64,000 nucleotides of DNA, taken from the NCBI RefSeq assembly GCF_016902535.1, contig NZ_JACSNY010000006.1, positions 62,001 to 126,000 of the forward strand, in the 5' to 3' direction. The position numbers and the translations under genes are program-made. This DNA comes from Anaerotignum lactatifermentans (GTDB lineage: Bacteria > Bacillota > Clostridia > Lachnospirales > Anaerotignaceae). Positions 26,520 to 34,594 of the stretch are shown in pieces. The notes under the pieces are model-generated. The model had not been told where the DNA came from and did not search any database. It saw only the letters and a program-made list of their open reading frames with translations. Numbering within the stretch: the first letter of the stretch is position 1; the number at the start of each line of letters is the position of its first letter.

Positions 26520-27101
26520 TCACTGGGAAATCTCCCGGATTACATCCTCGAAGGAAAAAGAAATCAGCAGAGAATGTACTTTTTCCATCTCCTCCGCGGA
26601 AGCGCGCATACCATGCTCTATCCATTTGAGCAGCAAAAAGGTCTCGGCGTTGGCGTAATACTCCGCCAGAATCTCCGGCGAAAACAGCCTGGAGTCCGTT
26701 GTCTGCTCCTGCTTTCCCTGTGCGGCTCTGCGGCTGAGAATCTCAAAAATCAGTCCGCTGATAGACTCGAAAACAATCCGGCGGAAGGAATTCTGGCCTT
26801 TAATCTTTGCCGCCCGCAGATAAAAGTCCTTTTCCTTCTCCATGGTCACCAGCATCAGCCGGATGCCTTCCCGGAACATTCCCATCTGGAACAGCTGTTT
26901 CGTGGGCAGGATCACTTCCTCCTGAAAAATCCACTCCACCAGATCATACTTATCCTTGAAATGATTGTAAAAAGTAGGCCGGATAAATCCCGCCCCATCC
27001 GTAATATCTTTTATGGTAATCCGCTCGAAGCTATGCTCCGCCATGAGCTTTTTCAGACTTTCCGCCAGACTTTCTCTGGTCGCCTGCGTTTTCTGGTGCA
27101 T
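26520..27101 (-). CDS. TetR/AcrR-family transcriptional regulator
   Basis: A 193-residue TetR-family repressor. The N-terminal helix-turn-helix (about 6-50) has FERITIKDITDGAGFIRPTFYNHFKDKYDLVEWIF. The ligand-binding domain is variable, and the C-terminal half resembles the DhaS/TetR_C_8 type. GGGGGAGGG lies 6 nt before the ATG. It is transcribed in the same direction as the MntP-like/radical SAM pair but has its own terminator; those genes are plausible targets. Confidence 0.88.
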   Translation of the reverse strand: MHQKTQATRESLAESLKKLMAEHSFERITIKDITDGAGFIRPTFYNHFKDKYDLVEWIFQEEVILPTKQLFQMGMFREGIRLMLVTMEKEKDFYLRAAKIKGQNSFRRIVFESISGLIFEILSRRAAQGKQEQTTDSRLFSPEILAEYYANAETFLLLKWIEHGMRASAEEMEKVHSLLISFSFEDVIREISQ

Positions 27102-27233
27102 GGAACGCCCTCCCCCCATAGAATCGCCTATGTTAACAAGTATAAATCATTCCCCATAAAAAATCAAACCCATTCATTACACATTTCATGATATTTCTAT
27201 CGAATGTTTTTCCCTGTTTTCCTGTGATTTTCC

Positions 27234-27282
27234 AAAAGAAAAAGCGTGAATTGCCACATTTGTACGGTTCATTTCACGCTTT
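27234..27282 (-). terminator. Terminator of trpS
   Basis: Minus strand: AAAGCGTGAA / TTCACGCTTT with a 22-nt loop, then TTTCTTTTGG. Confidence 0.7.
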
Positions 27283-27306
27283 ATCATATTTCTTTTCAAT
27301 AAAATC

Positions 27307-28308
27307 TTAGCGGATCTTAGGCGGGAATCCCACTCTCTTCTGTACCTTTGTCAATGTTCTTTCCGCCAGACGGCCTGCTCTCTGGGCGCCGTCTTTGATG
27401 ATTTCGTCCAGATAATCCTTATTTTTCTCCAGATCCTTAACTTTCTGCTGGATTGGCTCCAGATTTGCCACAACTGCCTCACCGACTGCTGTTTTAAATA
27501 CACCGTAGCCAACGCCGTCAAATTCTTTTTCCGCCTCCGCAATGGTCTTTCCTGTGCATGCACAGTAGATTCCCAGCAGATTGGAAATGCCGGGCTTGCT
27601 TTCATCGAAGCGTACTTCGTTATCGGAGTCCGTCACTGCCCGTTTCACTTTATTCATAATAACAGCGGGCTCATCCATCAACGCAATGGTATTATTTTTG
27701 TTTTCGTCAGACTTGGACATTTTCTTTGTAGGGTCCTGCAAAGCCATAATTCTTGCGCCTACTTTGCCAATATAAGCCTCCGGCACCTTAAAGGTATCGC
27801 CGTAAATGCTGTTGAAACGAACAGCGATGTCTCTGGTGATTTCCAGATGCTGTCTCTGGTCCTCGCCAACGGGCACCAGATCTGTCTGGTACAGCAGGAT
27901 ATCCGCCGCCATCAGTACGGGGTAAGTAAACAGACCCGCATTGATATTATCGGCATGTTTTGCCGCCTTATCCTTGAACTGGGTCATTCTGTTCAGCTCT
28001 CCCATATAGGTAAAGCAATTCAGAATCCAAGCCAGCTCCGCGTGCTGAGAAACATGAGACTGATAATAAATGATATTTTTCTTGGGATCAATACCCACCG
28101 CCAGATACTGGGTCAGCAGATCTCTCGCCTGCTTGCGCAGCTTTGCGGGGTCCTGACGTACCGTAATGGCATGCTCGTCTACGATACAGTACAGGCAGTC
28201 ATAATCATCCTGGAGATTGGTCCAGTTTTTCAAAGCACCCAGATAGTTTCCCAGCGTAATGAGACCGGAAGGCTGCATTCCGCTGAATATTCTCTTTCTT
28301 TCTTCCAC
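27307..28308 (-). CDS. trpS: Tryptophanyl-tRNA synthetase
   Basis: Class I synthetase charging tRNA-Trp. The 333 residues are the usual length. The HIGH-type motif is PSGLITLGNYLGAL (about 13-26), the KMSKS motif is KKMSKSDENK (about 196-205), and YPVLMAADILLY and VPVGEDQRQHLE form the Trp/ATP site. The start is GTG at 28308 with GAGGAA upstream; the nearby ATG is out of frame. It is the last gene of DUF402-radC-pspC-trpS. Confidence 0.96.
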   Translation of the reverse strand: MEERKRIFSGMQPSGLITLGNYLGALKNWTNLQDDYDCLYCIVDEHAITVRQDPAKLRKQARDLLTQYLAVGIDPKKNIIYYQSHVSQHAELAWILNCFTYMGELNRMTQFKDKAAKHADNINAGLFTYPVLMAADILLYQTDLVPVGEDQRQHLEITRDIAVRFNSIYGDTFKVPEAYIGKVGARIMALQDPTKKMSKSDENKNNTIALMDEPAVIMNKVKRAVTDSDNEVRFDESKPGISNLLGIYCACTGKTIAEAEKEFDGVGYGVFKTAVGEAVVANLEPIQQKVKDLEKNKDYLDEIIKDGAQRAGRLAERTLTKVQKRVGFPPKIR

Positions 28309-28335
28309 GTTACATTCCTCTCTTTCTTTCCCGGA

Positions 28336-28557
28336 TCATTTCTTTTCTCTGTATTCCGCGTCCACATAGCCGTCATCTGTCGGGATAATGAATACGCAGG
28401 CCAAATAAGCCACCAGACCGATAAAAATAGCGGTAAACAGGGAACCCAGTACCCAGATCAGACGAACCAGCGTTGCGTCGATGCCGAAATACTCCGCGAT
28501 CCCGGCACAGACACCACAGATTTTTACGTCCGTTGTAGAACGATATAATTTTTTCAT
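28336..28557 (-). CDS. PspC-domain membrane protein
   Basis: A 73-residue protein made of one PspC domain: KKLYRSTTDVKICGVCAGIAEYFGIDATLVR is the conserved amphipathic part, followed by a transmembrane segment (about 35-58) and the short acidic tail. PspC domains occur in envelope-stress proteins. The start at 28557 has AAAGGGGGG upstream; a TTG two codons earlier is unlikely. It lies in the radC-trpS operon. Confidence 0.88.
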   Translation of the reverse strand: MKKLYRSTTDVKICGVCAGIAEYFGIDATLVRLIWVLGSLFTAIFIGLVAYLACVFIIPTDDGYVDAEYREKK

Positions 28558-28572
28558 CAACAAAACCCCCCT

Positions 28573-29262
28573 TTAGGTCTCTTTCAGATAGTTATGCTCC
28601 AAAAAGCTGAAATAAGCGTTTTCCGAAACAATGATATGATCCGCCACCTCAATGCCGATTTCCCGCAGGATACGGCACAGCTTTGTGGTCAGCTCCAAAT
28701 CGGAAAAGGACGGCTTCATGGTTCCGCCCGGATGGTTATGCATCAAAATCACAGAGGACGCCTGATATTTCAATACGGTCTCTACCACCACCCTGGGATG
28801 GACCACAGACTCATCTACCGTTCCCTCCGAAATGAAACAGGTACGGATCAAACGTTTTCTGCTGTCCAGACAAGCCACGTAAAACCGCTCATAATGATAA
28901 TCTCCCATCAGGTCCAGCGCATAGGCGCCGGCTTTTCGTACAGAATCCAGAGCGGGATGTTCCTTCCATTTCTCCTGATTTCGCCGCCGCATCAGCTCCT
29001 TTTGCAGGCTGATGAGGACTGCCGTACTCTCCTTCACGCCGCAACGCCGGGCGATCTCCACCGGGTCTGCTTCCAGCAAAGCAGTCAGACTGCCAAATTC
29101 AGCGATCATTTTATGAGCCAGCGCGTTGGTGTCTCCCCGGGGCACCGCCCCATACAGCAGCATCTCCAACAGCTCATGGTCGGCAAATCCCTCGCCGCCC
29201 TCGGTCAGATACCGCTGGCGCATCCGTTCTCTATGGCCCTTATGGAGATTCTCCTCTCTCAT
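28573..29262 (-). CDS. radC: RadC/JAMM-domain protein
   Basis: A 229-residue RadC family protein with an N-terminal helix-hairpin-helix (about 1-90) and a JAMM-type C-terminal domain with MHNHPGGTMKPSFSD supplying the metal ligands. The family name is historical and its function in DNA repair is disputed. It overlaps the upstream DUF402 gene by ATGA and is followed 15 nt later by pspC. Confidence 0.92.
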   Translation of the reverse strand: MREENLHKGHRERMRQRYLTEGGEGFADHELLEMLLYGAVPRGDTNALAHKMIAEFGSLTALLEADPVEIARRCGVKESTAVLISLQKELMRRRNQEKWKEHPALDSVRKAGAYALDLMGDYHYERFYVACLDSRKRLIRTCFISEGTVDESVVHPRVVVETVLKYQASSVILMHNHPGGTMKPSFSDLELTTKLCRILREIGIEVADHIIVSENAYFSFLEHNYLKET

Positions 29263-29741
29263 GGCGTAACCTCTGGTTCCAGATATTTGGTCAGCTCGGA
29301 GAAGTTGCCGCCATAAATGATCTGGAGCAGTTTTTCTACCCGCCGCAGGGAACTTTTGACCACATCCGCGGTAATCATTCCCTCCTCCAGGGCATCCGCC
29401 AGCTCCGCCAGATCCACTACCTCCACAAATCCATCGGGGTATACAATGACATCCGCCAGTAGATCCGTAAACACGTAGGCGTTTTCTTCCTGACGGTAGG
29501 TCGTCTCAATGATATCGCAGTAGTAATAAACCAGTTCTCCCGCATCATTCAGGAACTTGCTTACCTTATATCCTTCCGAAAGGAAATAGCAGGAAACACC
29601 ATTACTGAATTTTGCCTTTGGACGAAACACCTTCCATCTGGTTATGATAATCTTATCATCCGCAAACAAAATCTCGTCGTCCTTCAGGGGAATGGTCTCA
29701 AAGGGGATATATCTCTGTCTGTATAACATTGCCGGCTTCAT
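29259..29741 (-). CDS. DUF402-domain protein
   Basis: A 160-residue DUF402 protein. The core KFSNGVSCYFLSEGYKVSKFLNDAGELVYYYCDIIET and the metal-binding DLLADVIVYPDG match this fold, which includes nucleoside tri/diphosphatases and FomD-like hydrolases. The C-terminal helical part (DLAELADALEEGMIT) is also usual. It probably opens the radC operon. The reaction is not assignable from sequence. Confidence 0.82.
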   Translation of the reverse strand: MKPAMLYRQRYIPFETIPLKDDEILFADDKIIITRWKVFRPKAKFSNGVSCYFLSEGYKVSKFLNDAGELVYYYCDIIETTYRQEENAYVFTDLLADVIVYPDGFVEVVDLAELADALEEGMITADVVKSSLRRVEKLLQIIYGGNFSELTKYLEPEVTP

Positions 29742-29767
29742 AAGCTCGCTCCTTTTTCTTTTACCTG

Positions 29768-30058
29768 TTAAAATGGTTCCACTTCGCAGACCGTTACCTG
29801 AGAAGGCCCGGTACGATAATCGTTCAGCCGGGGCACATAGGCCTGAAAATGCTCGCTGGCGCGATGAGCCGCAAATGCCGCCGCGTCCACGTATTTCTCT
29901 ACGAAATAATAGACATTTTCATTTTCCTGATCCGCCGCCAGATCATAGGCCAGACAGCCCGCTTCCTTTCGTGTGCCTTCCACCAGAAGCTTCGCCACAG
30001 CCAGAAATTCCTCCCGGCAGCCGTCCCGAAGAATATTTTTCGCAAGTACCAACAGCAT
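29768..30058 (-). CDS. Antibiotic biosynthesis monooxygenase (ABM)-like small protein
   Basis: A 96-residue ABM-domain (YgiN-like, dimeric alpha/beta barrel) protein. Visible are KEAGCLAYDLAADQENENVYYFVEKY and the helix YVDAAAFAAHRASEHFQAYVP with its conserved histidine. Such proteins include quinol monooxygenases, but many members have no known substrate. GAGGAGG precedes the ATG. It is 26 nt upstream of the DUF402 gene and may be co-transcribed. Confidence 0.82.
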   Translation of the reverse strand: MLLVLAKNILRDGCREEFLAVAKLLVEGTRKEAGCLAYDLAADQENENVYYFVEKYVDAAAFAAHRASEHFQAYVPRLNDYRTGPSQVTVCEVEPF

Positions 30059-30135
30059 ATTCGCACCTCCTCAAAAAAGTCTATTTCATTATAATGAATT
30101 TCCAGGGAAAATACAAGGCGAGGGGCGTAGAATAC

Positions 30136-30173
30136 AAAAAAAAATAAGCCCTGCCGGCTGAGCCGGCAGGACT
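30136..30173 (-). terminator. Terminator of sstT
   Basis: Minus strand: CCTGCCGGCT / AGCCGGCAGG, then GCTTATTTTTTTTTG. Confidence 0.88.
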
Positions 30174-30209
30174 TTTCGTACAACCTCTATGTTACATTGA
30201 ATTTGTTGA

Positions 30210-31439
30210 TTACCAAGTAATGGGTTTGCCTTCTTTTTTCCAATCATGGAATTCAGCAGCTGCTGTAAACAGCGCGTCTGTGGAGGAGTTCAGACCTGTC
30301 TCGCAGGAGTCCTGAACAACGCCGATGATGAAACCGATACCTACAACCTGCATTGCCACGTCGTTGGAAATACCGAACAGGGAGCAAGCCAGAGGGATCA
30401 GCAGCAGGGAACCACCAGCAACACCGGAAGCACCGCATGCGGAGATCGCTGCTACGAAGCTCAGGAAGACCTTCATAGCCAGAGGTACTTCGATACCTAC
30501 TGTGTTTACGCAAGCCAGAGTCATAACTGTAATTGTGATGGCAGCACCAGCCATGTTGATTGTAGCGCCCAGAGGGATGGAGATGGAGTAGTTGTCTTCA
30601 TCCAGACCCAGGGATTTGCACAGTGCCATGTTAACAGGGATGTTCGCAGCGGAGCTTCTTGTGAAGAATGCTGTGATAAAGGAATCCTTCAGGCATTTGA
30701 ATACCAGTCTGTAAGGGTTCTGTCTGATCTGTGTGAACACGATGATGGGGTTCAGGATCAGAGCTACGAATGCCATACAGCCAACCAGGATACCCAGCAG
30801 TTTACCGTATTCTGTGAAGATACCCAGACCGTTTGTGGATACTGTGGAAAATACCAGACCCAGGATACCGAAAGGAGCAAAGCTGATTACCCATCTAACT
30901 GCCTGAGAAACAGCGTCAGAGAAATCGCTCAGAGCTTTCTTTGTTGTTTCGCCAGCTACTTTCAGAGCCAGACCAAATACAACAGCCCATGCCAGAATAC
31001 CAATGTAGTTTGCGTTAATGATGGAACCGAAGGGGTTCGCTACAACGTTCATCAGCAGGTTTGTGAATACTTCGCCGATACCGCCGGCAGCTTCATAGCC
31101 TTCTGCTGCTGCAGCGCCGTCCAGAGGCAGTGTTACATGGATGAAGTGGCAAGCGATAACCGCTACTACTGCAGCCAGGAATGTACCTACCAGATACAGA
31201 ACAACAACACGCCCCATGGTTTTGCCGCCGTCTTCGTTACCGCAAGCCAGAGCAGCGATAACCAGGAAGAATACCAGGATGGGAGCGACTGCTTTCAGAG
31301 CGTTTACAAACAGAGTACCCAGAATGCTGATACCTGTTGCCTGGGGAACTGCAACACCCAGGATCGCACCGATGATCAAACCGCAAATAATACGTTTTAC
31401 TAAGCTAATGCTATTCCATTTACTAAGAATGTTTGTCAT
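30210..31439 (-). CDS. sstT: Na+/serine-threonine symporter
   Basis: A 409-residue DAACS-family (dicarboxylate/amino acid:cation) symporter of the SstT type. Visible are the serine-rich reentrant loop [21 protein letters not shown], the [15 protein letters not shown] helix and [21 protein letters not shown]. About eight membrane segments plus two hairpins fit the fold. It follows sdaAA by 105 nt on the same strand, so imported serine can feed directly into serine dehydratase. Confidence 0.93.
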   Translation of the reverse strand: MTNILSKWNSISLVKRIICGLIIGAILGVAVPQATGISILGTLFVNALKAVAPILVFFLVIAALACGNEDGGKTMGRVVVLYLVGTFLAAVVAVIACHFIHVTLPLDGAAAAEGYEAAGGIGEVFTNLLMNVVANPFGSIINANYIGILAWAVVFGLALKVAGETTKKALSDFSDAVSQAVRWVISFAPFGILGLVFSTVSTNGLGIFTEYGKLLGILVGCMAFVALILNPIIVFTQIRQNPYRLVFKCLKDSFITAFFTRSSAANIPVNMALCKSLGLDEDNYSISIPLGATINMAGAAITITVMTLACVNTVGIEVPLAMKVFLSFVAAISACGASGVAGGSLLLIPLACSLFGISNDVAMQVVGIGFIIGVVQDSCETGLNSSTDALFTAAAEFHDWKKEGKPITW

Positions 31440-31543
31440 GATTATGATTCTCCTATAAAATAATTATTTCCGTATGAAGTTTTTGTTTCGGGGTTGTACG
31501 AAAATTAAAATAAATTATTGGAAAGTATTGCTTGCCTCCAGTT

Positions 31544-32428
31544 TTACTGGCAGCATCCAAATACTTTTTCACAAAGCTTTTTGCCTGTAGGAGTTACCGC
31601 CAGACCGCCCTCTGCCGTCTCCTTCAGTGTAGAGGACATAGCGTCGCCGATTTTCTTCATGGCGATGATAACCTCATCCGCGGGGATCGCGCTTTCGATA
31701 CCGGCCAGAGCCAGTTCCGCAGCCACGAAGGCGTTTGCAACGCCTGCCGCGTTTCTCTTGATGCAGGGGATCTCTACCAATCCCGCAACGGGATCGCATA
31801 CCAGACCCAGAATGTTTTTCAGTGCGATGGCACAGGCATGTTCACACATATCCGGTGTACCGCCGCAAACCTCAACCAGTGCGGCTGCCGCCATAGCGCT
31901 TGCCGCGCCGCATTCTGCCTGACATCCGCCCTGAGCGCCGGCAATGCTTGCGTTATTGGCAATAACCATACCCACAGCGGATGCTGTAAACAGAGCCATT
32001 ACCAGATCGTGGTCGCTGATATTTCTGCTTTCCGCGATAGTCAGAAGCGCAGAAGGCAGGATACCGCAGGAGCCGGCCGTAGGAGCCGCTACGATCTTAC
32101 CCATGCAGGCGTTTGTCTGAGATACCGCCAGCGCTTTTGTCATGGCTGTACCAAAGATCTTGCCGCAGATGTTTCTGTTTTCTTCCACCGCGCGCATCAT
32201 TTTAAAAGCGTCGCCGCCTGTCAAGCCGCTTGCAGAACGTTTGTCGGGGTCCAGGCCCTCCTGAACGGATTCACGCATAACCGCCAGAGATTTTGCCATG
32301 GCAGCGTAAAGGGCGTCTTCTGTTGTTTCCGCCGCTTCCGCCTGCTCCCGCAGAACGATCTTGGAAAGAGGCTCATTGGACTGCTTTGCCGCAGCTACCA
32401 GATCTGCTATGGAATCATATTTAAACAT
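31544..32428 (-). CDS. sdaAA: L-serine dehydratase, iron-sulfur-dependent, alpha subunit
   Basis: Catalytic subunit of the two-subunit [4Fe-4S] L-serine deaminase (serine to pyruvate and ammonia). The 294 residues carry SNEPLSKIVLREQAE at the start, VAAPTAGSCGILPSAL, GAQGGCQAECGAASAMAAAA and the cysteines of GGTPDMCEHACAI and LGLVCDPVAGLVE that hold the cluster. I chose ATG 32428, although GTG 9 nt earlier is possible. It lies 22 nt after sdaAB. Confidence 0.94.
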   Translation of the reverse strand: MFKYDSIADLVAAAKQSNEPLSKIVLREQAEAAETTEDALYAAMAKSLAVMRESVQEGLDPDKRSASGLTGGDAFKMMRAVEENRNICGKIFGTAMTKALAVSQTNACMGKIVAAPTAGSCGILPSALLTIAESRNISDHDLVMALFTASAVGMVIANNASIAGAQGGCQAECGAASAMAAAALVEVCGGTPDMCEHACAIALKNILGLVCDPVAGLVEIPCIKRNAAGVANAFVAAELALAGIESAIPADEVIIAMKKIGDAMSSTLKETAEGGLAVTPTGKKLCEKVFGCCQ

Positions 32429-32450
32429 CTTTCTCACCTCTCTCCTTCTA

Positions 32451-33113
32451 TTAAATTGCTTTCAGAATCGTACAGGAGAAAATGTGTTCATTTTCCAGAA
32501 TGGCATCCTGTACGGAATCGTTGATATCACCGTCGATCTCAATGGTCATAACGGCTGTGCCGCCCTTATGGTCTCTGCAAAGAGAGAAGCCATGGATGTT
32601 TACGCCTTTGTCCGCCAGGACATTGGTAACCACCGCGATCATACCGGGTACATCACGATGAGGAATCACCAGTGTATCGGATTTCCCATTGATCTCTACC
32701 TCAGTACCGTTGATTTTATTGATGATGATATTGCCGCCGCCGATGGATGCGCCCTGTACCAGAGCTGTATTCCCTTGCGCGTCTGTCAAAGTGATCTCCG
32801 CGGTATTGGGGTGTGCGCCGTCAATATCAGCCTCTTCGAATGTGAAGTCCAGCCCTTTTTCCTTCGCGATATCCATGCTGATACGGATTCGTGCGTCGTC
32901 TGTATCCATCCCCAGAATTCCTGCAATCACAGCCTTGTCTGTTCCGTGACCCTTATAGGTCTTGGCAAAGGAACCGCTGAAACGGATATGCGCCTTTACA
33001 GGCTCCTTGCCCAGAATGGAGCGGGCATACTTGCCGATGCGAACCGCGCCAGCTGTGTGGGAACTGGATGGACCAATCATTACGGGGCCGATAATGTCAA
33101 ATGCTTGTAACAT
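32451..33113 (-). CDS. sdaAB: L-serine dehydratase, iron-sulfur-dependent, beta subunit
   Basis: Beta subunit of the split serine dehydratase, 220 residues. The N-terminal IIGPVMIGPSSSHTAGAVRIG is diagnostic of the SDH beta domain, and residues about 148-220 form an ACT domain (IPHRDVPGMIAVVTNVLADKGVNI) that may sense serine. It is the first gene of the sdaAB-sdaAA-sstT group, with a promoter about 75 nt upstream. Confidence 0.94.
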   Translation of the reverse strand: MLQAFDIIGPVMIGPSSSHTAGAVRIGKYARSILGKEPVKAHIRFSGSFAKTYKGHGTDKAVIAGILGMDTDDARIRISMDIAKEKGLDFTFEEADIDGAHPNTAEITLTDAQGNTALVQGASIGGGNIIINKINGTEVEINGKSDTLVIPHRDVPGMIAVVTNVLADKGVNIHGFSLCRDHKGGTAVMTIEIDGDINDSVQDAILENEHIFSCTILKAI

Positions 33114-33186
33114 ACAAACCCTCCCATTTCATTGTCTGCATACATCTTAAGATTTCTTTGGAAATTCTTAATCTTTTAGCAACACA

Positions 33187-33216
33187 ATTATATATGATAA
33201 AATTCTACAAAGTCAA
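33187..33216 (-). promoter_or_regulatory. Promoter of the sda operon
   Basis: Minus strand: TTGACT (33216-33211), 18 bp, TATAAT (33192-33187). The leader to the sdaAB ATG is about 67 nt. Confidence 0.65.
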
Positions 33217-33243
33217 TAGAATTTCGAAAAAAGTTTGCTTGGC

Positions 33244-33291
33244 AAGGACACAATTTGTAAAAATCAGGACATTTGTCCTCTATACATGGAC
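33244..33291 (-). promoter_or_regulatory. Cluster of TGTCC boxes upstream of the sda promoter
   Basis: Three copies of the same pentamer lie in 48 bp: plus-strand GGACA at 33246, 33267 and 33288. The middle one belongs to the dyad AGGACA-TT-TGTCCT (33266-33279). All lie upstream of the -35 box, as expected for an activator site. No regulator is assigned. Confidence 0.4.
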
Positions 33292-33592
33292 ACTATGCAA
33301 ATCTTCCCCTGAATTTCCCAATTTTCATTGGTAATCTTCCACAACTTCATTCCTCCATTCAGCTCATTTTCATCTTATTTTAATAAACCACCCTCCAAAA
33401 ATCGACTGCCTTTAGCATTTCTCATAAAAAATTATTTTTCTCTCCGGCATCTTTTTGATTTCTCATTTTGGGACGCCAATTTGCCGTTTTTTTCCGAAAT
33501 CTCGCCGTTTTCTGGTCGTTTTATGTCCCACGCTTAGGAGGAACTGATCGGCCCTTTTTCCACAATTCCTGACCTATTTTCTGTCAAAAACC
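33292..33592. other. Gene-free AT-rich interval upstream of the DUF4430 gene
   Basis: No protein with a ribosome binding site is seen. It holds a possible hairpin base TGGGAC (33469-33474) / GTCCCA (33525-33530), short repeats of GCCGTTTT between them, and an AGGAGG at 33537-33542 not followed by a usable start codon. No known riboswitch core was recognised. Confidence 0.4.
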
Positions 33593-33621
33593 TTGACAAA
33601 AATTTCACCATTTCCTAAGAT
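33593..33621 (+). promoter_or_regulatory. Promoter of the DUF4430-ECF operon
   Basis: TTGACA (33593-33598), 17 bp, TAAGAT (33616-33621). The -10 box is weak. AAAGGAGG and ATG 33657 follow. Confidence 0.5.
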
Positions 33622-33656
33622 AATACCATATGTTTTATGCAAAGGAGGCGCTTCAT

Positions 33657-34049
33657 ATGAATCGGAAAAAAACTTATCTGGCAGGCGTTGTTCTGGTAAT
33701 CCTGTGTATTCTGGCGGCGGTCCTGTATACCCAGAGCCGTCCAGAGACCACAGAGGGCCAAAAAGCCTTGTCTGTCATCGTCATCCATGGAGACGGCAGC
33801 GAAAAAACCTTTGATTACACCACAGATGCCCAATACCTGGGGCAGGTTCTGGAAGAACAGCAGCTGGCCAGCGGCACAGAAGGCCCTTACGGCACCTTCA
33901 TCACCACTGTAGACGGGGAAACCGCCGATGAAACGAAGGAGCAGTGGTGGTGTATTACAAAAGAAGGGGAAATGATCTCCACTTCCGCCGATGAAGCCCC
34001 TGTTTCTGACGGTGACCAGTACGAACTGACTTTGAAAGAAGGCTACTGA
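33657..34049 (+). CDS. DUF4430-domain surface protein
   Basis: A 130-residue protein with an N-terminal membrane anchor or signal segment (YLAGVVLVILCILAAVLY). Cys in that segment is not in a clear lipobox. The extracellular DUF4430 domain has LSVIVIHGDGSEKTFDYTTDAQYLGQVL, GTFITTVDGETADE and QWWCITKEGE. DUF4430 resembles the ligand-closing domain of transcobalamin-type proteins. AAAGGAGG precedes the ATG. It shares a base with the next gene, an ECF substrate-binding component, so it may capture that transporter's ligand; the ligand is unknown. Confidence 0.8.
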   Translation: MNRKKTYLAGVVLVILCILAAVLYTQSRPETTEGQKALSVIVIHGDGSEKTFDYTTDAQYLGQVLEEQQLASGTEGPYGTFITTVDGETADETKEQWWCITKEGEMISTSADEAPVSDGDQYELTLKEGY

Positions 34050-34546
34050 TGAACGGCAAACCAATCCTGCGGCTGACACAGATGGGACTGATGACGGCCT
34101 TTCTTTTCCTGGGCCAGGTTCTGCTGTCTTTCCTGCCCAATATTGAGCTGGTGAGTCTGCTGATCCTGCTCTATACCCTTTGTCTGGGACGAAAGGTATT
34201 CCTGGTCATTTACTGCTTTGTCTTTCTGGAGGGCTTTCTTTACGGCTTTGGCATCTGGTGGTTCAGCTATCTCTATGTATGGAGCATTCTGGCGGCCCTG
34301 GTCTATTTCTTCCGAAAAAACGACTCCGCGCTTTTCTGGGCCATCCTATCCGGATTTTTCGGCCTGGCCTTCGGCGCTCTCTGCGCCCTGCCTTATCTGG
34401 CGGCAGGCGGATGGGCGGCGGCATTTTCCTACTGGGTCTCCGGACTTGGCTTTGATCTGGTCCACTGCGCGGGAAATTTTGTTCTGACACTGATCCTCTA
34501 CCGACCTCTGCGCGCGCTTTTGGCCCGTTTCTTTTCCGCGGCATAA
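34049..34546 (+). CDS. ECF transporter substrate-binding (S) component
   Basis: A 165-residue membrane protein with about six helices and the overall character of ECF S components (small, hydrophobic, vitamin-binding). It has an Ala-rich region near the C-terminus and conserved aromatic loops (GFGIWWFSYLYVWS). The energising module (EcfA/A'/T) is not here and would be shared. Overlap with the DUF4430 gene (TGATG) indicates coupled translation. Vitamin specificity is unknown. Confidence 0.72.
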   Translation: MNGKPILRLTQMGLMTAFLFLGQVLLSFLPNIELVSLLILLYTLCLGRKVFLVIYCFVFLEGFLYGFGIWWFSYLYVWSILAALVYFFRKNDSALFWAILSGFFGLAFGALCALPYLAAGGWAAAFSYWVSGLGFDLVHCAGNFVLTLILYRPLRALLARFFSAA

Positions 34547-34594
34547 AAAAAGCAGATACCATTCTTCTGTATCAGATTGGTACCTGCTTTTTCT
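34546..34594. terminator. Bidirectional terminator after the ECF gene
   Basis: AAAGCAGATACCA / TGGTACCTGCTTT (one mismatch), T-run on the plus strand, and TTTTTTTAT on the minus strand for the convergent radical SAM gene. Confidence 0.8.

Noticed and set aside
30246-31403. 385-codon plus-strand ORF across sstT
   Set aside because: Cys/Gln/Thr-rich antisense of the symporter gene; no start signal and no plausible domain.
33292-33656. Cobalamin riboswitch upstream of the DUF4430-ECF pair
   Set aside because: No B12-box or typical aptamer core seen; the predicted promoter also lies downstream of the only hairpin.
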